This document shows, in pieces, positions 9,685-24,600 of a stretch of 64,000 bases of DNA. Position numbers and translations under genes: made by a program. The notes beneath the pieces were generated by a model. The model had not been told where the DNA came from, made no database searches, and saw only the letters and a list, made by a program, of their open reading frames with translations. The stretch is from Atrichornis clamosus. Lineage: Eukaryota; Chordata; Aves; Passeriformes; Menuridae. The first letter of the stretch is position 1, and each line of letters begins with the position of its first letter. The stretch covers positions 1-64,000 of the forward strand of contig WBMZ01003500.1 of assembly GCA_013400975.1 (NCBI GenBank), read 5' to 3'.

Positions 9685-12600
9685 CTAGGGGCAGAACAGC
9701 ACACACGTTTTCAAAAAGTGAAGTTTCAAGGAAAAATACCAGCAGACAGAGCAAGATATTGTAGGCAGGGGTACCTTGTGGCCTGCATGTGCCTTAGCTT
9801 ACCCAGCAGGTAGCCGGCACATCATACCTGTTTAACATCCCTGCCACTTACTGCCCAAGCCATCATACTGCCTCCCCTAGGGAAACCACTCTTCCCACCT
9901 GCCTTTTCTTTCTACTGCACATGATTTGTTGCTGCATTTCTTTGGGACAAAGACTGACCAGCAAGTTCCTACTGAGACTGCAGCAGAATCCACGGTAGAC
10001 TGAAGTTTGCTTTTCTATTAAGAAGGTTGTGTGAACAAGGACATTGCCATCTTTCCAGGATTCTGCCTCTTGGTATTACTCTATAAGCAAAAGTAATGTG
10101 GCTAAAAGAAATTAAAGGTTTTTTCCATGTAAACTGTTATAGTCATGACAAACTAAGATTATACAAATGTTAAGATGGCTTACATGAAAATGAAAAACCA
10201 AAATGGCTAGAATTTGATATTCAGTGAAGATCTGAGCTCACAACTTCATATAAACTCATCAAAAGCTGATGGCACTCAAAAACTTTGCACTTGGTGAAAA
10301 ATACCCAGTTTCAGTGGTTATTTGCCTCACTCATAGCTCTGGTATCACAGCTTAGGGCAGCCAACTAAAAGCGTTTAAACAAGAAACAGCAGACAAGCTA
10401 TCAAGCAGCTTCCACCCATGCTCTGGCCACAATGCCACAGCAGTTCCCCCCAGCCCACAGTAATGAGGTGACGCTCAGCCACCGTGGGCAGCCCTGCTTT
10501 TCCCTCCCTCTGGCTGAGAGCCCCTGAGGCAGCCTCTCTCCACAGCACGCTGCTGCCAGCCAGCCCGGAGGGCAGGTTGGCCTGCTCACAAAACCCGGGC
10601 TCTGCGGGTGTAGGTAAGCACAGCTCCATCCAGAGACCTCGCCAGTTCCCAGAACATGACGTCCATCAGTCTGCAGGGGGGTGCAAGCTTTGGCCTCAAT
10701 CAGGGCACACTGAATGCCTGAGACATCTTTTTTACATATTCTTACAAAAAAAGTGAAGTCTTACGGCATCAAAGGTTACAAACCTTAGCAGTAAACACTG
10801 ATGCTTTCACTTAGTTAAACAGTGTCTGAAAGAGAATAATAATGAAAAAAACGTACTTATGTTGAAAGTTTACAGGAGATCTAGGAGATTCCATGCCTGA
10901 CCTGGATCTATAGGAATGCCTTTGTTCTCCATAAAGATCCATGCCACCAGAGAATGAATCAGGCCGCAATTCATTACCTAGAAATACAAAATATACAAAA
11001 TAGTAGAATACAAAAAGCAGAGTCTTGAAAACGAAAAAAAAGTAACACCTTTTGCACTTTACTGGGAATCTCAGATGTGAGTTTTCTGTTTGCCTATCAC
11101 AAAAATAGTGTTTAACAAATGTAGACCACTTTTAGTCTCCCTCAGGGAAAAGCTGAGGTGAAATCCTGGCCTCACTGACGTCAATGAGAAAATTCTCACA
11201 GACTGAGCAAGGGTTTTAGTGCAGACCTAAATAGTCAGTAAAAAGTAAAGATTCTGATTCTCCTTAGAATCCTACAAAAAAGCAAACAGAAAACCATTAC
11301 TTCCCAGACTTAAACCTGTAACAGAAGAATGACAAGCTTTTGTTCTAAGGAAAAGGCCATGTTGCACATCTCCTACAAAAACTCCAGTGATGCAGCTAAA
11401 GTTGCTTTCATGAACACACTCCATAGGGAAAACTTCCGTATTCTTTTAAGTCCCACCCACAATGGAGCAAAACAAGACTGAAGAGAAAGCAAATAGGTTA
11501 GTGCTTGGGCTTATCACAGAAACTCAGAAAACCAAGAAAGAGGTTAATCCAAGCAATTATAGCAAAAGGAAGGAGGAACAGCCCCCATTCAGTCCACACG
11601 AGGAAAATATGAATTAAAAACCATGTCCTTTAAGCAGTGGTGTGACTTGTGAATATCATTTTTTCAGTCATTACTGAAATTGGACTATGATTTACCTGTG
11701 TTCTGGCTAAAGATATCCCTATTGATACTCAGAATACCAGAACCTGTAACTCTGTGCCATCGTCGAACCAGGAACTTCATTCTGCATTTCAAATAAAAAC
11801 AAAACAAAACGAACAGCTTCAGGATAAATGAAGTAGTCTGATAAAAGTAATCTGCTTCTTGTATTATAGAAAGTGAAAGAATCTCTTGACCAGCAACAAA
11901 AATTAACGGATGGGCATCTAAAACCTGGATATCATACAGAAAACATCCTTTTACACATTCCTAGGAAAGACCATGTTTTGTCCAAACCAACTTTCAGCTT
12001 CACCTCTGTAATTCCAGAGGTGCTGCATAGGTCCAAGAAGACAGTAAATAGCTCAAGTACCTAAGCAACAACACATCAGCATTTGCAAATCATGCTAAAA
12101 ATACTTTTTTGCCTTGTCACAACCCCAAAACTGCAACTGCAAAGCACTGTGAGTAAAAACCTCACGCATAACAGGTATGTGAGTAATTCCCTGGATTGAT
12201 ACTATGCACAAGGCTCAGAACAATAGCAAGAGGAAATGCTTGGGGGTTCAAACCTTTGTGAAGAAGGTTTGTTAGCAACATGGCAGGACTAATCAGTAAT
12301 AAACTTTACTTTTTCTTCCTCATCGATTCCTGCTCATTCTTAGTCTTGTGAAATTCAAAGGACTATCTAGATGGAGAAAATTAGTTCCTAAATCTGTATT
12401 ATATTTGAGTGTAAGAATTTAAGCTTAAATGGAAATTAAGTTGTGGAAAAAAACATTTGTAAGTAAGTACACTCTCTAGAATTGCTTATAATTTTTGTTA
12501 ATATTATGACTGTACCCAGTACACTCCATCTGTGATTATCAACTACAATAAGACTGCTTATTGCTATTACAGATTTTACCTATGCTCAACTTGTCACCCT

Positions 12601-15600
12601 ACACAGTATCTGCTATACTCATGACTACCAAAATAGATATCATTTAAACAGATGGAACATGACAAATTCTAGATTTCACAGGAGAGCTAGAAAAGCATAT
12701 ATTAAAACTGCACAGTCATATCTGTTTGAAATGTAACTTCCCCCAGTTTACCTTGAAATCGCGATGGACACTCTGACTGCAGAGCGAAATCGTGTAAACC
12801 CCTTTGAATGATGAGTGATGATTTCAAGGTCTGTGTAGGAAGGCTGTCCACCCATCCGTGCTATGAGGGCCAGCGTGGCTTCTTCACACTCCTGGAATCC
12901 ACCTAGTAACAGCAGCAAGTATTTTTTCTGATATATCAGAGCTTTCCGAAAGCTCTCTGATCGTAGGTATTTGCCATAAATTCTCTGCAACAAGGAAGAA
13001 AGATAAAAGGCCCCATAAGCTCCAAGAATGACTACAGTTCCAAGACCTTTGACATCATCACTTCTATAGCATTTCTGTGTTTATACATTTCTCAGTATCA
13101 TGGAGAAGACTGCTCGCACCTGTTGCATGCAGCTTCATGATTTGAGGATCCCCTAAACAGCAACAAATGGAGCACACACAAAAGGACAACATAGGTGCTT
13201 ACATGTCACTCTTACGTAGAAAAAATAACAGTCAGATGTCTGAGGACAAAAATTTTAAAACTAAGTTAGTGTCTGTTTACTCAGAACAAGCAGCGTGAAC
13301 ACAGTGAAAAACAGGCCCAAATCAAAATTTAAAAAGCAGCTGTAGTTAGTATGCTAGAAGTCTTCTTACCCTTAGAAGAGCATTTTCAGCATCCGATCCC
13401 AGTTCTCTGAGGAAAGCTTCACTCCTGAGCTCTGCTCTCAGCTTGGAGAGCTCTGCATCAGCTTGTTTCAAAGATTTCTGCAGTGAAAGCCTTTCTCTGT
13501 TCCACATTTCCTTCTCAGAGGCAACAAGAGTATCAATATTAACACCAACATCTGATGAGTGCCTAGAAGACTGAAAACCAAAGAAACATAATTTGAAAAA
13601 GCTTAGGCTAATAATTGGTTTGGTGGAGAGGTCATAAAATTAATGAGAAAAACTACCCACTGGTTGGATTTGAGGCCACCCTCGCATTCAAATACATAAA
13701 AAGCAGTGACTTTAGGAGCTCAACCAATGTCCCAGAAAAATACAGCTTCTCCAAAAAGAGATTCCCCTCAATTGGATCACACTAGCTTCATGACCTTGAA
13801 GCTACCTGGATGCATTTTCTGCTTATCATGGTGATGAGATACAGATAAAAAAAGAAAGGCATAGGGCATTTAAAAGAAAACAGCAGTTAAAAAGAAGCTG
13901 GGTAAAATCACAAAGTTTTACACTAAACAGAGTGAGTTGAGATATACTGACCACTGACCAAGAACAACTCACACCCATTTACTCTGTCGAGGACAGTCAA
14001 GAAAAACAAACAGCTGGATCTCTCTCAGGTGGGTGAATAGGACAACGAATTGTGCTTTTATGCCTCTATACGTAACTCATTTTACCAGCACCAAAGACAT
14101 ACATAGTCTCCAGAAGATTGTCTGTGCTGGTATCTTCTCAGTTCTTCCTCCAATTTCATAACAGCATTCCTCAAATTATTCTTTTCTTCACTCAGTCTGC
14201 TGACAAGGCCTGTCAGCTCAGCATTTTGCCTCAGCAGCCTCTCAGTGAGTGAGCTGGACGGAGTCCCTGGAGGCAGCACCAGCTTCAGCTACAAGGAAGA
14301 AAGAAAACCAAACAGAACTTGTATTAGATTCGAGTGCCCAACTTGAAAATGACCAGCTTACAGTGAAAAACTTTTATAGATAATGACAACTTTTTAACAA
14401 CTTATACACAGAAAACTTCAGTGTACATGTAAACTACAGATTAATATGACTTCCTTGTCTATACTTATCCTGTACAATACAATAGAGGATTTTCATCCAA
14501 GCTCAACTGTACCAGCTATAACAATGCACTTTTCTACTCGTGTTTATGTTTATCTAAATTAGAGGAAAAGAAAAGCCTCGAAAATTTTTCAAATAACATT
14601 GAAAACACTTGCTTAAAATACAGGCAAGGACCAAGCCAAGCTCACTTAAAAATCAAATATTGCAGAATTCTTTGCAACAGATTACCTCACGTCATTTTTT
14701 ACACAGATACACGCTACTCAATCTTCAGTTGCCTTTCCTTTGGTAAATACAGGGCAGTTTAATTAAATGTGTTGTATCAACACAATACAGTAAATATTAA
14801 ATGTTGATTTTAATATCAGGAAGTACTAAGAAAAGTTTCCTCAGTTACAGGAATACTACTGAAAGGAAAGTATATTTTCTTAAAGAAAAAGCCATAAGAT
14901 GCAAAAATTTATAATGAAACTGGAAAAGTTTTAATTTGAAAGGCAAAAAATCACTTTTAAAGTATTTTAAATTGAAAAAATAATCAAAGGAAAGGAGTTT
15001 TTACACTTTACCAACTCTACTCACTTGAATTTTCTTGTATAAACTACAGACCTGAGCAAGTACAGGCTTACAAACTCCATGCTGGTTTCTGGTCCCAGCT
15101 CATCACCTAAACTCTCCCATCAAAGTTATAACACTGCACTCTCACCTCTTCCAGACAGGGCAATCCAGGCAGTATTTTCAGCTCTGAAATAACTTCTTCA
15201 ATAGCGTTTTGGACTGCAATGAAGTCTTGATCATCTGCTGTTTCAAACTGTAATCTGAAACAAAAGGGACAGTTTCAACAGCAGGGCAGCACCACGAGCC
15301 AGACTAACAGGACTTTCCATCGATTTCTAACGACTGAGTCTTTAGCAAGTCACTTCAGGACAGTTACTGGAGACAGGGCAACATTTTCAAGACTGCTCAG
15401 TGACTCTAAACAAAATCGGCTCACTTTTAAAAAAAAAGTGTATAGAACAGTTTCTACTCATTTGTAGACAGGAAGTTCTACAAGAAGCACATTTAAAACA
15501 GTGCTTCCCACCCAACTACTTCCCACAAATCTGTTGAATCTGTGTGACCAAAATCTTAGGGTATTTTCCAGGGCTATTGCATTCTGTTTTGCCCAAATGT

Positions 15601-18600
15601 TTCAGAAGAAATATTTAACATTAAATGACCATCACAGCAAAATAAAAACAGATTCAAACCTCCCATGGACATGGTACCATGCTATTTTTTAATCTTATGG
15701 AGATAATAACCCAAAAAAATAAGAAACAAGATCAGTTTCACTTGACCAAATTTTTTTTTTTTCTGGGGATGCAAGGGGGATAATTCAGAACAATAATCCC
15801 TATATTCATACCATTATACATGATGAATTATTTAATTACTGTTTTAAATTCATCTACCTACACTATACCCAGATAAATACTATCACTTTTCAGAGCAAAA
15901 CCCCACAATTTTGCTGTGAAATTTAAAAAATCCCTGTTAAAACATGTAAGATTTACAACAGCATTTAATACTCTGTGATCCTGTCTTCCATCAGTATATC
16001 TCAAGTAACAGCAAACACTAGAAAATTAAAACAACCCCAAACTCAATCAAATCCTGCAGTGTGTGAATTATGATTCAAACCCAGTATATTAATTTGTTGG
16101 TTGCTATTAACAAAAGCAAATAGCTGAACACTGGTCTAACCTGCTAGCAGCTTTCCAAGCCAACTGCTTCAGCTTTGGAGATGCATTTTGCAGCTTTTGT
16201 CTGACTTTTTCCAGGATTTCAGTAGCAGCAGAGAGATCTCCTGTCAGTGTGCGGTAAGTCAACTCATTTGTCTCAGCTCCTTCCATTTTTTGCTGGAGAA
16301 CCCAATTTCTTGTTCTGTCATTGGGTGTATCCCAGGTAGTCTGGAAAGAAATGTATATTTTACATATATACAGAATGTGTGTGATCCAGTGCTGTAAAAT
16401 GAAAACATATGATTCTGAAACAAACCCAGAAACTAAAGAACAAACAATTCTGACACAGAAAGAAGTTTAGTGTGACTACAGCACTGATGTAGTGTAGCAC
16501 TAAACTATCATTTATGGAAGGTATAGTGTCTTTCTTGACTAAGATCTAGCAATCATGGAGCTACAGTGTGAATCCAGTCAAAAAACTCAATTGGCAGGAA
16601 GTCACCAGGCCCTTCTGTTTCTTCCACCAGCAGCTCCTTTACCAGTTGTGCATGGAATTCGGCCAACTGCACGTATGTGTTTTGGTAATCAATTCACAGT
16701 CCGAAGAACAGGGGCTGGAAGAGACCACCATGGTCATGGAGGTCAGTCCAGAGTCACAGGCAACCACACCACTGATGCTGCCACAAGCAAAGCAATGCAC
16801 CAAAGACGTGTTCCTCACCAACAACCTCCCGACACTGCTATGGAAGAACTGCTATCCCTCACAAGGAAACCTGAGTCCGTGGCGCTGCCTTTGGCTGTTT
16901 GACTACAGTGTGGTACCAAAGAGAAAAAATCAGAGTGTTGCAAATGTCACAGGAAGCAGCAGGAGATTCATTATTTGAAATTCCAGGCAGATCCTGGAAA
17001 GTAGATCAGACTGTCTGCTGATGAGGAGGGGAAAAAATCCAACAGCAGCTGCCAACCTGATCCAAGGGGAAACTCTTTGCTGCCCACAGTGCTGGCAGTT
17101 ACCTCTGTGCAGAAGAGCAAGGTGCACAAACTGAGCGTAGCAGGAAGGCTGCTGCTGTCACAGTTATCAGTACATCCTGCCTCTAGCTGTGGGTAGTTTC
17201 CAATGCTTCAGAACATTAAAACCAGTAGCCAAATTAGATGAAGACAAAAGAAATGTCCTTCCTGGCTCCACAGACATATCACTGGCAAAAAGCATGGAAT
17301 TATGTCAGGATGGGCAAAAACGTGGTCAGCAGAGAGGCAAGTCTCCTGTCAATCCTCTCTGTGACTATCCCCAAAATATACACCCAGCAACATTTATCTT
17401 GCACAGGCAAGTTTCTAATAAAGTTCTAAAAGCAATTTAAAAATAATTTTAAAACTTTCCAAACATTTTATGAGAGTGAAAAATTTACAGGCAACAGTGT
17501 TTTCAACTGTCATTCATCTAAAAATTAGGATAATTCTTAAATTGATCTTTTACCTTGACTTCTTTCTTCTGTTTTGTTTGCTAACATATAAATATTCATG
17601 CATATGCTTGTTTGACTGCTTGCTCTTTTATTTACTGAATCTGTTGGAAGATCACTTTAAAATGTTTCCAAAACCCCTTGTGGTTTATGAACTAAAGATT
17701 AAGGGCAGTGACCTGCAGCATTCCTAACTAGGAACAGCTTATTCCTGCAACTAGTTGCAGGGAACGCTCTTCTCCTATACTGAGACACAATGTGTGTGTA
17801 TACATCCAGATGTGTTTTTCCTGCCCAGGCTTCTCCTTAGACACTTCTATAACTTCACTCTCAGGAGGAGACATGAATAGCTTTAGGTAGTGAACTGGAA
17901 TGTGTTCCCTTTTCCTTTCTCTGGTGCCCATGTTCCGTAATCTGCAGGCTATTTTATAGATTGAATAAAGGCACAGTGACACACAACTGAGCAAAAGAAT
18001 TAAAGCTACATTGCATATTTCAGTATCACACATTGCTTTCAGTCCTACTGTACCTCGTTTGGATTGTGGCTTGGTGTCCTTTCGGCTTCCTTTCTTCCTT
18101 CATTCTCCTGCTCTTTTTTCTGTAGATCTTGGATTATTTCCTGCAACTTCTTTGTTTCATTCCCCAATTTATGAACTTCTTGCTTCTTTTCTCCAAGTTG
18201 CCACTGAAGGTCTTCTACTTTGGACTCCAGTTCATGGAGTTTCTTCTGTGCTATTATGTTAGCATCTTGTTCTGCTTGTAATGCTTTCCTCTGGATCTGC
18301 CTTTCTTTTTCCATTTGCTGTCTCACTTGCACAGATTCCAGTTTATACTTCTCCATCTCACTTACTAACTCCACTATACGGTCATGCTTTTCATCCATTT
18401 GCTTCTGTAGCTCTTTAAGCAATTCCTCAGATGGATTAGGTGTTCCAGCTTGCCCCTTATCTTCAGCACTTTGAAGCTGAGCACATAGCTCTTTTTCCCT
18501 TTCTAGGGCACTGCTTATTTCGAGAGCTCGAACCTTCTCTGACTCAAGAAGCACCTGCAACTCAGAATTACGGCCTCGCTCACGTGACAGCTGGGCAGCA

Positions 18601-21600
18601 CTGAGTGCTTCTTGGGATTCAATTTTCTGTTGCAGATCAGCTGACAGCTGTTTCTCTTGCTCCAAAAGTTTACTTAACTCGAAGTTCTTTTGTTTTTGAT
18701 CTTCAAGAGAAAATTTTAAGTCCTGTCAAAAGAAAACAGAAGAAAAGAATGGATTAAAGCCATTTGTGAATACTATCCATTATCTTCTGCAAATTGCAAA
18801 TATGGAACCTCTACACATATTGTTTTTAACAGGTTTTGCTGTTCTCAGTTAATGTGACAATACTCTGAATGCTGCAGTTTCATCTGATAGTAAAATATAT
18901 TGCAGGTGTCTTTATTCTAAAATCAGATTATTTCACAAAAAAATCTTTGTAACATACTTTATAGTGAGATAAAACCAGCTGTAGTTCTGAAACTGAAGAC
19001 AGCCAGCTGCTTTTACTTTCTAAAACTGTGAAAATGATTTTGCAACTTCAGATTTCAAGGTGGAAATAAATACTTGCTGTTGCAGTTACTGCTCTTCTGT
19101 CTTTTGTCTTGTACTAGGATACCTGCTCTCTCCTTCACTATATCAAATACTGAAGAGGTACCAAGGAAGATACTAATGAAGCATTTTCCCCTAAAGTGAA
19201 CTCCCTAGTTTAATTTTCATGAGGTGAAACTGATGAATTTTAATATGGCGACAAACAATATCTCTCCTTAAATAATATTCTTAAATACTGTATTTTATGA
19301 GTTAGGTTGTGCTGGGGGCTAGGTGTAACCATGTTAGCAGTGTCCTGTCCCCTTGAATAACTAAAGGCCATTACAGAATCTTTTAATCTTGGGCCTGAAA
19401 AGCATGGTTGTAAAATTCCCATTGATTTAAATAAAATGTGCATCATGCCTTTTTCTTCCTTTGCCACACAGCTTCTATACATCTTTCTTCAGCTCTAGAT
19501 GTTATAATACTACAGTTGAAGACAAAACATGGAGTATGCATTGGACAAAAATGTAAGCTGAGATGAAATGTTAACCAAAAGAATATTTTCATGCTCCTTG
19601 ATGTTCCAGGCCCTTTGGGATTATGGAATACCTCAAGCTCTTCTCTTCCTCTTTCCTCACTCCGTTCCATTTTAGCTTTTTCCTTTTCCAAAGCCCACTG
19701 TAGCTCTCTTGATTTTTTCTGTTCATTGGCCATTGTATCCTTGAGAATATCTAGCTCAGCTGCTTTTTCTTTAACTTCAGTCCTGAAAGGGAAATGGGCA
19801 ACCTTTACATTAGGCAACGGCTCTAATCCTATCATGGTAAAGTCAGTTACTTGATATTTACTCCAGATTGTGGAAAACACTGTTAGAGTAGCAAAGTAAC
19901 AATGAAAATACTATTTAGAAAGACAAGACTGACTCAAAACCAAAAAAGTTGAATAGCTCAAGAATGACAGAAAGTGTGTCCATCCCACTAACTGCCATTT
20001 GTGGTGGCTCAGGGGCAGTTAGTGTTCAACCTAATCCAGTCACAGGCCTAAATTTGAAAGAATGCAGTGGAAGGGCAGCTTGCTGCTATGTGTCTCAAGG
20101 AAAAAAAATGATTATACTGGGGGAAAAAGAAAAATCTATGACCTGAATTTTCACCTTTTGCAAATCAATTTTGCATCAGTTTGTGAAAGAAACTTGCTCC
20201 TGATAGTCTGTAAAGGCTGTAAAGTAATCTGTAAAGTAATCCCAATTTCAACTCCAGTTTGTTATCTCTGAGCTGAACATTAAGATACTGTACATGGGTG
20301 CATCCCTCTGGTACAGGCATAAATAATAATGGCTTTCTTAAGTGGTCTGTTACCTCTGCTGTCAACCATGTCAAAGCAACACTTAAGGAGTATTTCATAT
20401 GGAAGTACTTGCAAAGTCATCTTAACTTTGCAATTCTTTCCTCCATGTTCAGTTTTTAAAACTTTTAATAAATATGGTCTACTTATTAGCTCACATACAA
20501 TAGTCTAATGTGCCGAAATGTACAAAGAAACTTGATATTAATAAATCATTAAATCAAATTATAAATTGAAATACATTTTTTGTCAAATGTAACCAGCCTA
20601 TTTTTCATCAGATACATTTGACAGAAAAACTGAGAAGTAAATCTCATTAAATGAGATCAATGTACTTAATAATATCAGTATTATGACTTCAGATTAGGAA
20701 AGAATCTTCACAGTCAACACAGAAAGTTTGGCACTGAAAGCCACACCTGATGGTTTCCAGGTCCTTGAAGTGCTTGTGCTGTGCTTTGAGGGTTGCTTCG
20801 AGCTCTAGTTTGGCTTGTGCAAGTTCATTCTTCAGCTCTGCACCCATCATTCTCTCTGAATTCAGCTGCTCCTGAAGCTCAGCTGCTCTGTCCTTCACAC
20901 TCCGGAGCTCCACTTGCATCTCCAGTATCTGTAACTGCTTCTGCTGCATATTATACTCCAGCATTTCTAATGAGAGCACCATTCATATGGAAATTACTCC
21001 ACAAACAAACATTGACTATTTGGGTAAAGCTTCCCCTAGCCAGACCATGACCACAAGGCTATCATTAATAGTGATATTTTAAAATAATACATTCTTTTAT
21101 TAGTGGAATAAAAACAAAACCATGCCTTCTGCACTTGAGTACCTTTCAAACTCTCAAGAAATCACTTCAACTCCTGAACTTCTTAAAAGCTATAAAAGAT
21201 GTGCAATCATATCAATATGCATCATTTGGACAATGACTAAGATAACTGAAGTTACGTACACTACATATGTATACTTGTGACCAAATTTTTGTGACTAAAC
21301 ACTGACAGTGAGCTTTACTTAATTTTAAAGTATACCTGTTCTCTGAACTTTTTGTTCTTCATTCTAATTGCTTCTTAGTTTCTGCATTATGACTGACTAT
21401 CCAATTTAGATAATTTCAAAGCTGCTGAACCTAAACAGTGAAGCATTTACATGAAAAATAGCCTTAAAATTCAAGCTTGATTTTTATAGTGATTGAACAC
21501 AACATTGTATTACTTTCAATTTGATACAAGTCTTAAGAACAGAGATTATATCTTAATTTTTGCAAAATTAGTGGAATAAGACTGAAGAAAATGAAAAGTA

Positions 21601-24600
21601 TGCGTGTTCAAAACATGCGTATCAAAATTGGAGAGCAAAGACAGCATTTTGTCACTTACAACATTATGAGCACTGCCTTGAAAGCATTTGGAAACAGATA
21701 TATATTACCACAGAAGTCACCTTGGCTTTTTGAATCGATCTCTTGTTCTCTCCTTGGATTACTTTTCTTACTGTTCATCTGAGCATGTAATACTTGAATC
21801 TCCATCAGCAAACTTCTTCTGTCTGCATTCTGAAGACAGTCCATTGCTGCTCTCTGGTTAGCAGCCTATTAGCATTAGAAACATTTCAAAGTAAAACTCC
21901 AGATCTTATTAGAATATCTATGGTTTTGATATCACATTTATTTATATATTCATAGTGCATATAGATTCAAAACATTTTCAATTAAGTCAATATTATAATA
22001 TTTGGAAGAACTGTGTGTTATTTTTTTATTTCTCTACTAGGCATCAAAATTACAGGCTGAAAAGAGCTATCACTTTTCTGTCAAACTGCAATTTTTCTCA
22101 CTAATCCTTCCATGTTCCAGAGGAGATAACTGACCTGTCTCTGTCCCATAGCAGCCTTATCACTTCCTCTTCTTACAACTTCTTTCATATATACAAGCTA
22201 CCTTTTCTCTTAGACAGGGTAATATAATTCTAATTAACTTAATGACATCAAGATCAGTACAACTGTATTTAATTCAAATCTCTGAAGACTGTATTTTTTC
22301 TAAAATTTGTACACCCAAAATTTTCTTTCCCATACCACACCATTTTTCTTTTTAAAGATGCTGCTTCTTCCTCCGAGTCTGATGTTGTTTTCATCCTTAG
22401 ACTGTCAAAACTACTATTAATACATGTATTTTTAATGAATTTATGCATTCCAAATTAAAATCTAATGTAGACAAACACACTTTGACTACAGGTTTATATT
22501 ACCTGCTCTTGTAGTCTGTGCTCTAACTGGCTCATCAGAATCACTGCATCTCTTGTGCCCATTTCTGCAAGTTCAGTTTGAAACGCAGCAAGAAGAACAT
22601 TTTGTTCCCTCACAAAAAGCTGCTGGATAGCACGCAGAAGTTCTCCTCGCCAGTCCAAGTCACCTTCAGGAGACTCAGTACTTGCATAAATCTGCAGTGG
22701 TATAAAAACAATTTAAAGAGCCAAATTGAAAGATTACATCATTATAATTTTATGTGAAGTGTGTGTTTTCAGTGGAATATTAGGTTTTCTCAATAATTGT
22801 GTAACATTCATTCATCCAAATGGATGCATTTACTGTACATGTTAAAATTTCTTCTGCATTCACAAATGCTGAACTTTTAGCTTTGTTTTAGATGGAGGCA
22901 AGTTAGCCTTTTGCAACTGAAAATAAGCCCTGTGTAGTTACTATTTATGTTACTATATTACAGTATTCTTTTAATTTTTAGGATGTTACATGTATGTTCC
23001 TAGCTCTCACAGAGCTATGTGGTAATATGCAGATATTGCGTCTGAAAAAGATTTAATTTTAAATTACATGAAGTTAATCTCACCAGTTTGCATGCTGATG
23101 GAAATGCTGAAGTAATAAAAACTACCTACATATAATCAGTAGGCTAATTGGGGTAATTTAACAAGCAAGTCCTAATAAGTTTTAACAGATTACTGATTAA
23201 TACTGTATGAGATTTTAAATAATTCTCCCACTTTCTCTCACTACAGTACATTTTTAATAGCATCCAGAGTCTACTGCACCAATAAGTAACATTAAAATAT
23301 CTACTTTAACTGCTTCTGGAACATGCTCTCAAAATAGAATTCTTTTTAAAAGTGGATCTATACAGTCAAAACCTATCAATGCACAGGACAAATACAAGCT
23401 GTAATTTAAGACAGACTATTACCATGAAGTGCAACATGCAGTTTTACAGCACGTTTAAAATTTTTTTTGCATTGTAATAGTATACTTAAGCATTTAAACC
23501 TGAACTGTCGTTGTGTCTTAGAAGGTTTCAATGAATTATTTTTTATTTAGATAGAATCTTACAATATTATTTATACCTCAGCTTCTCTATGAATTTGCAT
23601 TTTTGCAATAAGGTCTTTCAAAGATGAGATGGTGCTTAGAAAAGCTTTTCTTTCTTCTAGCCAAGATTCTGGCTCTTGCTTATGAGGTGACAGATCTCTT
23701 TCACCATATGGAAATTCAGTGAGAGACAGCACCTGTATGCCTTCATGATGGACTGCTCTCAGCAAACCCTACAATAAAAGCAAAAAACAAAATCAGTAAT
23801 GCCAGTAATAACAATATATAACACCACCAACAACAACAATTGCCATCTTATTTCATATGTATTGGAAAACTGGTACTTCTAATTTCACCAGCATAAGGAA
23901 ACTATGCTTCCTCACACCAAGGACAGAAGTGGCACCCAGTCCTTTATACCTGCCAGACAAAAATATTAAATAGGTATATTTTTCCTCAGTTTCAACCCAA
24001 AATTTCCAGTGTACATCTGTCAAATGAATTTTTCATTTTTAAAATAGTTACTAATGAAAATGGACATTTTAAAAACAAAGTCCTGGCAAGGTTCCAAGTG
24101 ACTTTTGCAATTCACTTTTTGAAATTACTATGAATCTAGGGCTTTGTCACAAAAGATTAAAAAAAAAATTTAATTAAAGCATGGCACCCTTACTGTTTAA
24201 AATAAACACGTATGTTTGCTTCCATAACATAGCTATTATTCTACATCTATAAAAATAGAATCTATAAAATGATGTAATATATGATCATGACATTATCATT
24301 AATACAATAAAATTGCAATAAATTATAACAGTGGTTTTATTTCTCATCATCGTAACTGAGAACAAGCCTGCAGTGACAAAACTCTTATATAACCTAATTT
24401 TAAATGCACGTCATTCTTCAGAAGTATTTTAAAATACATTAAAATAATTAACACTAAAACTTATCTAAATGGCTCTCTTATCAATTATTAAGCAGAAGCT
24501 AATCTGAACTTTTGGTAGTATCACTCTTGTTCCATAACAAAAATGATCAGGTTTATCTTACCTTAATTTTTTTTGGAAGTAAATCTGTTGAAGTTTCACC

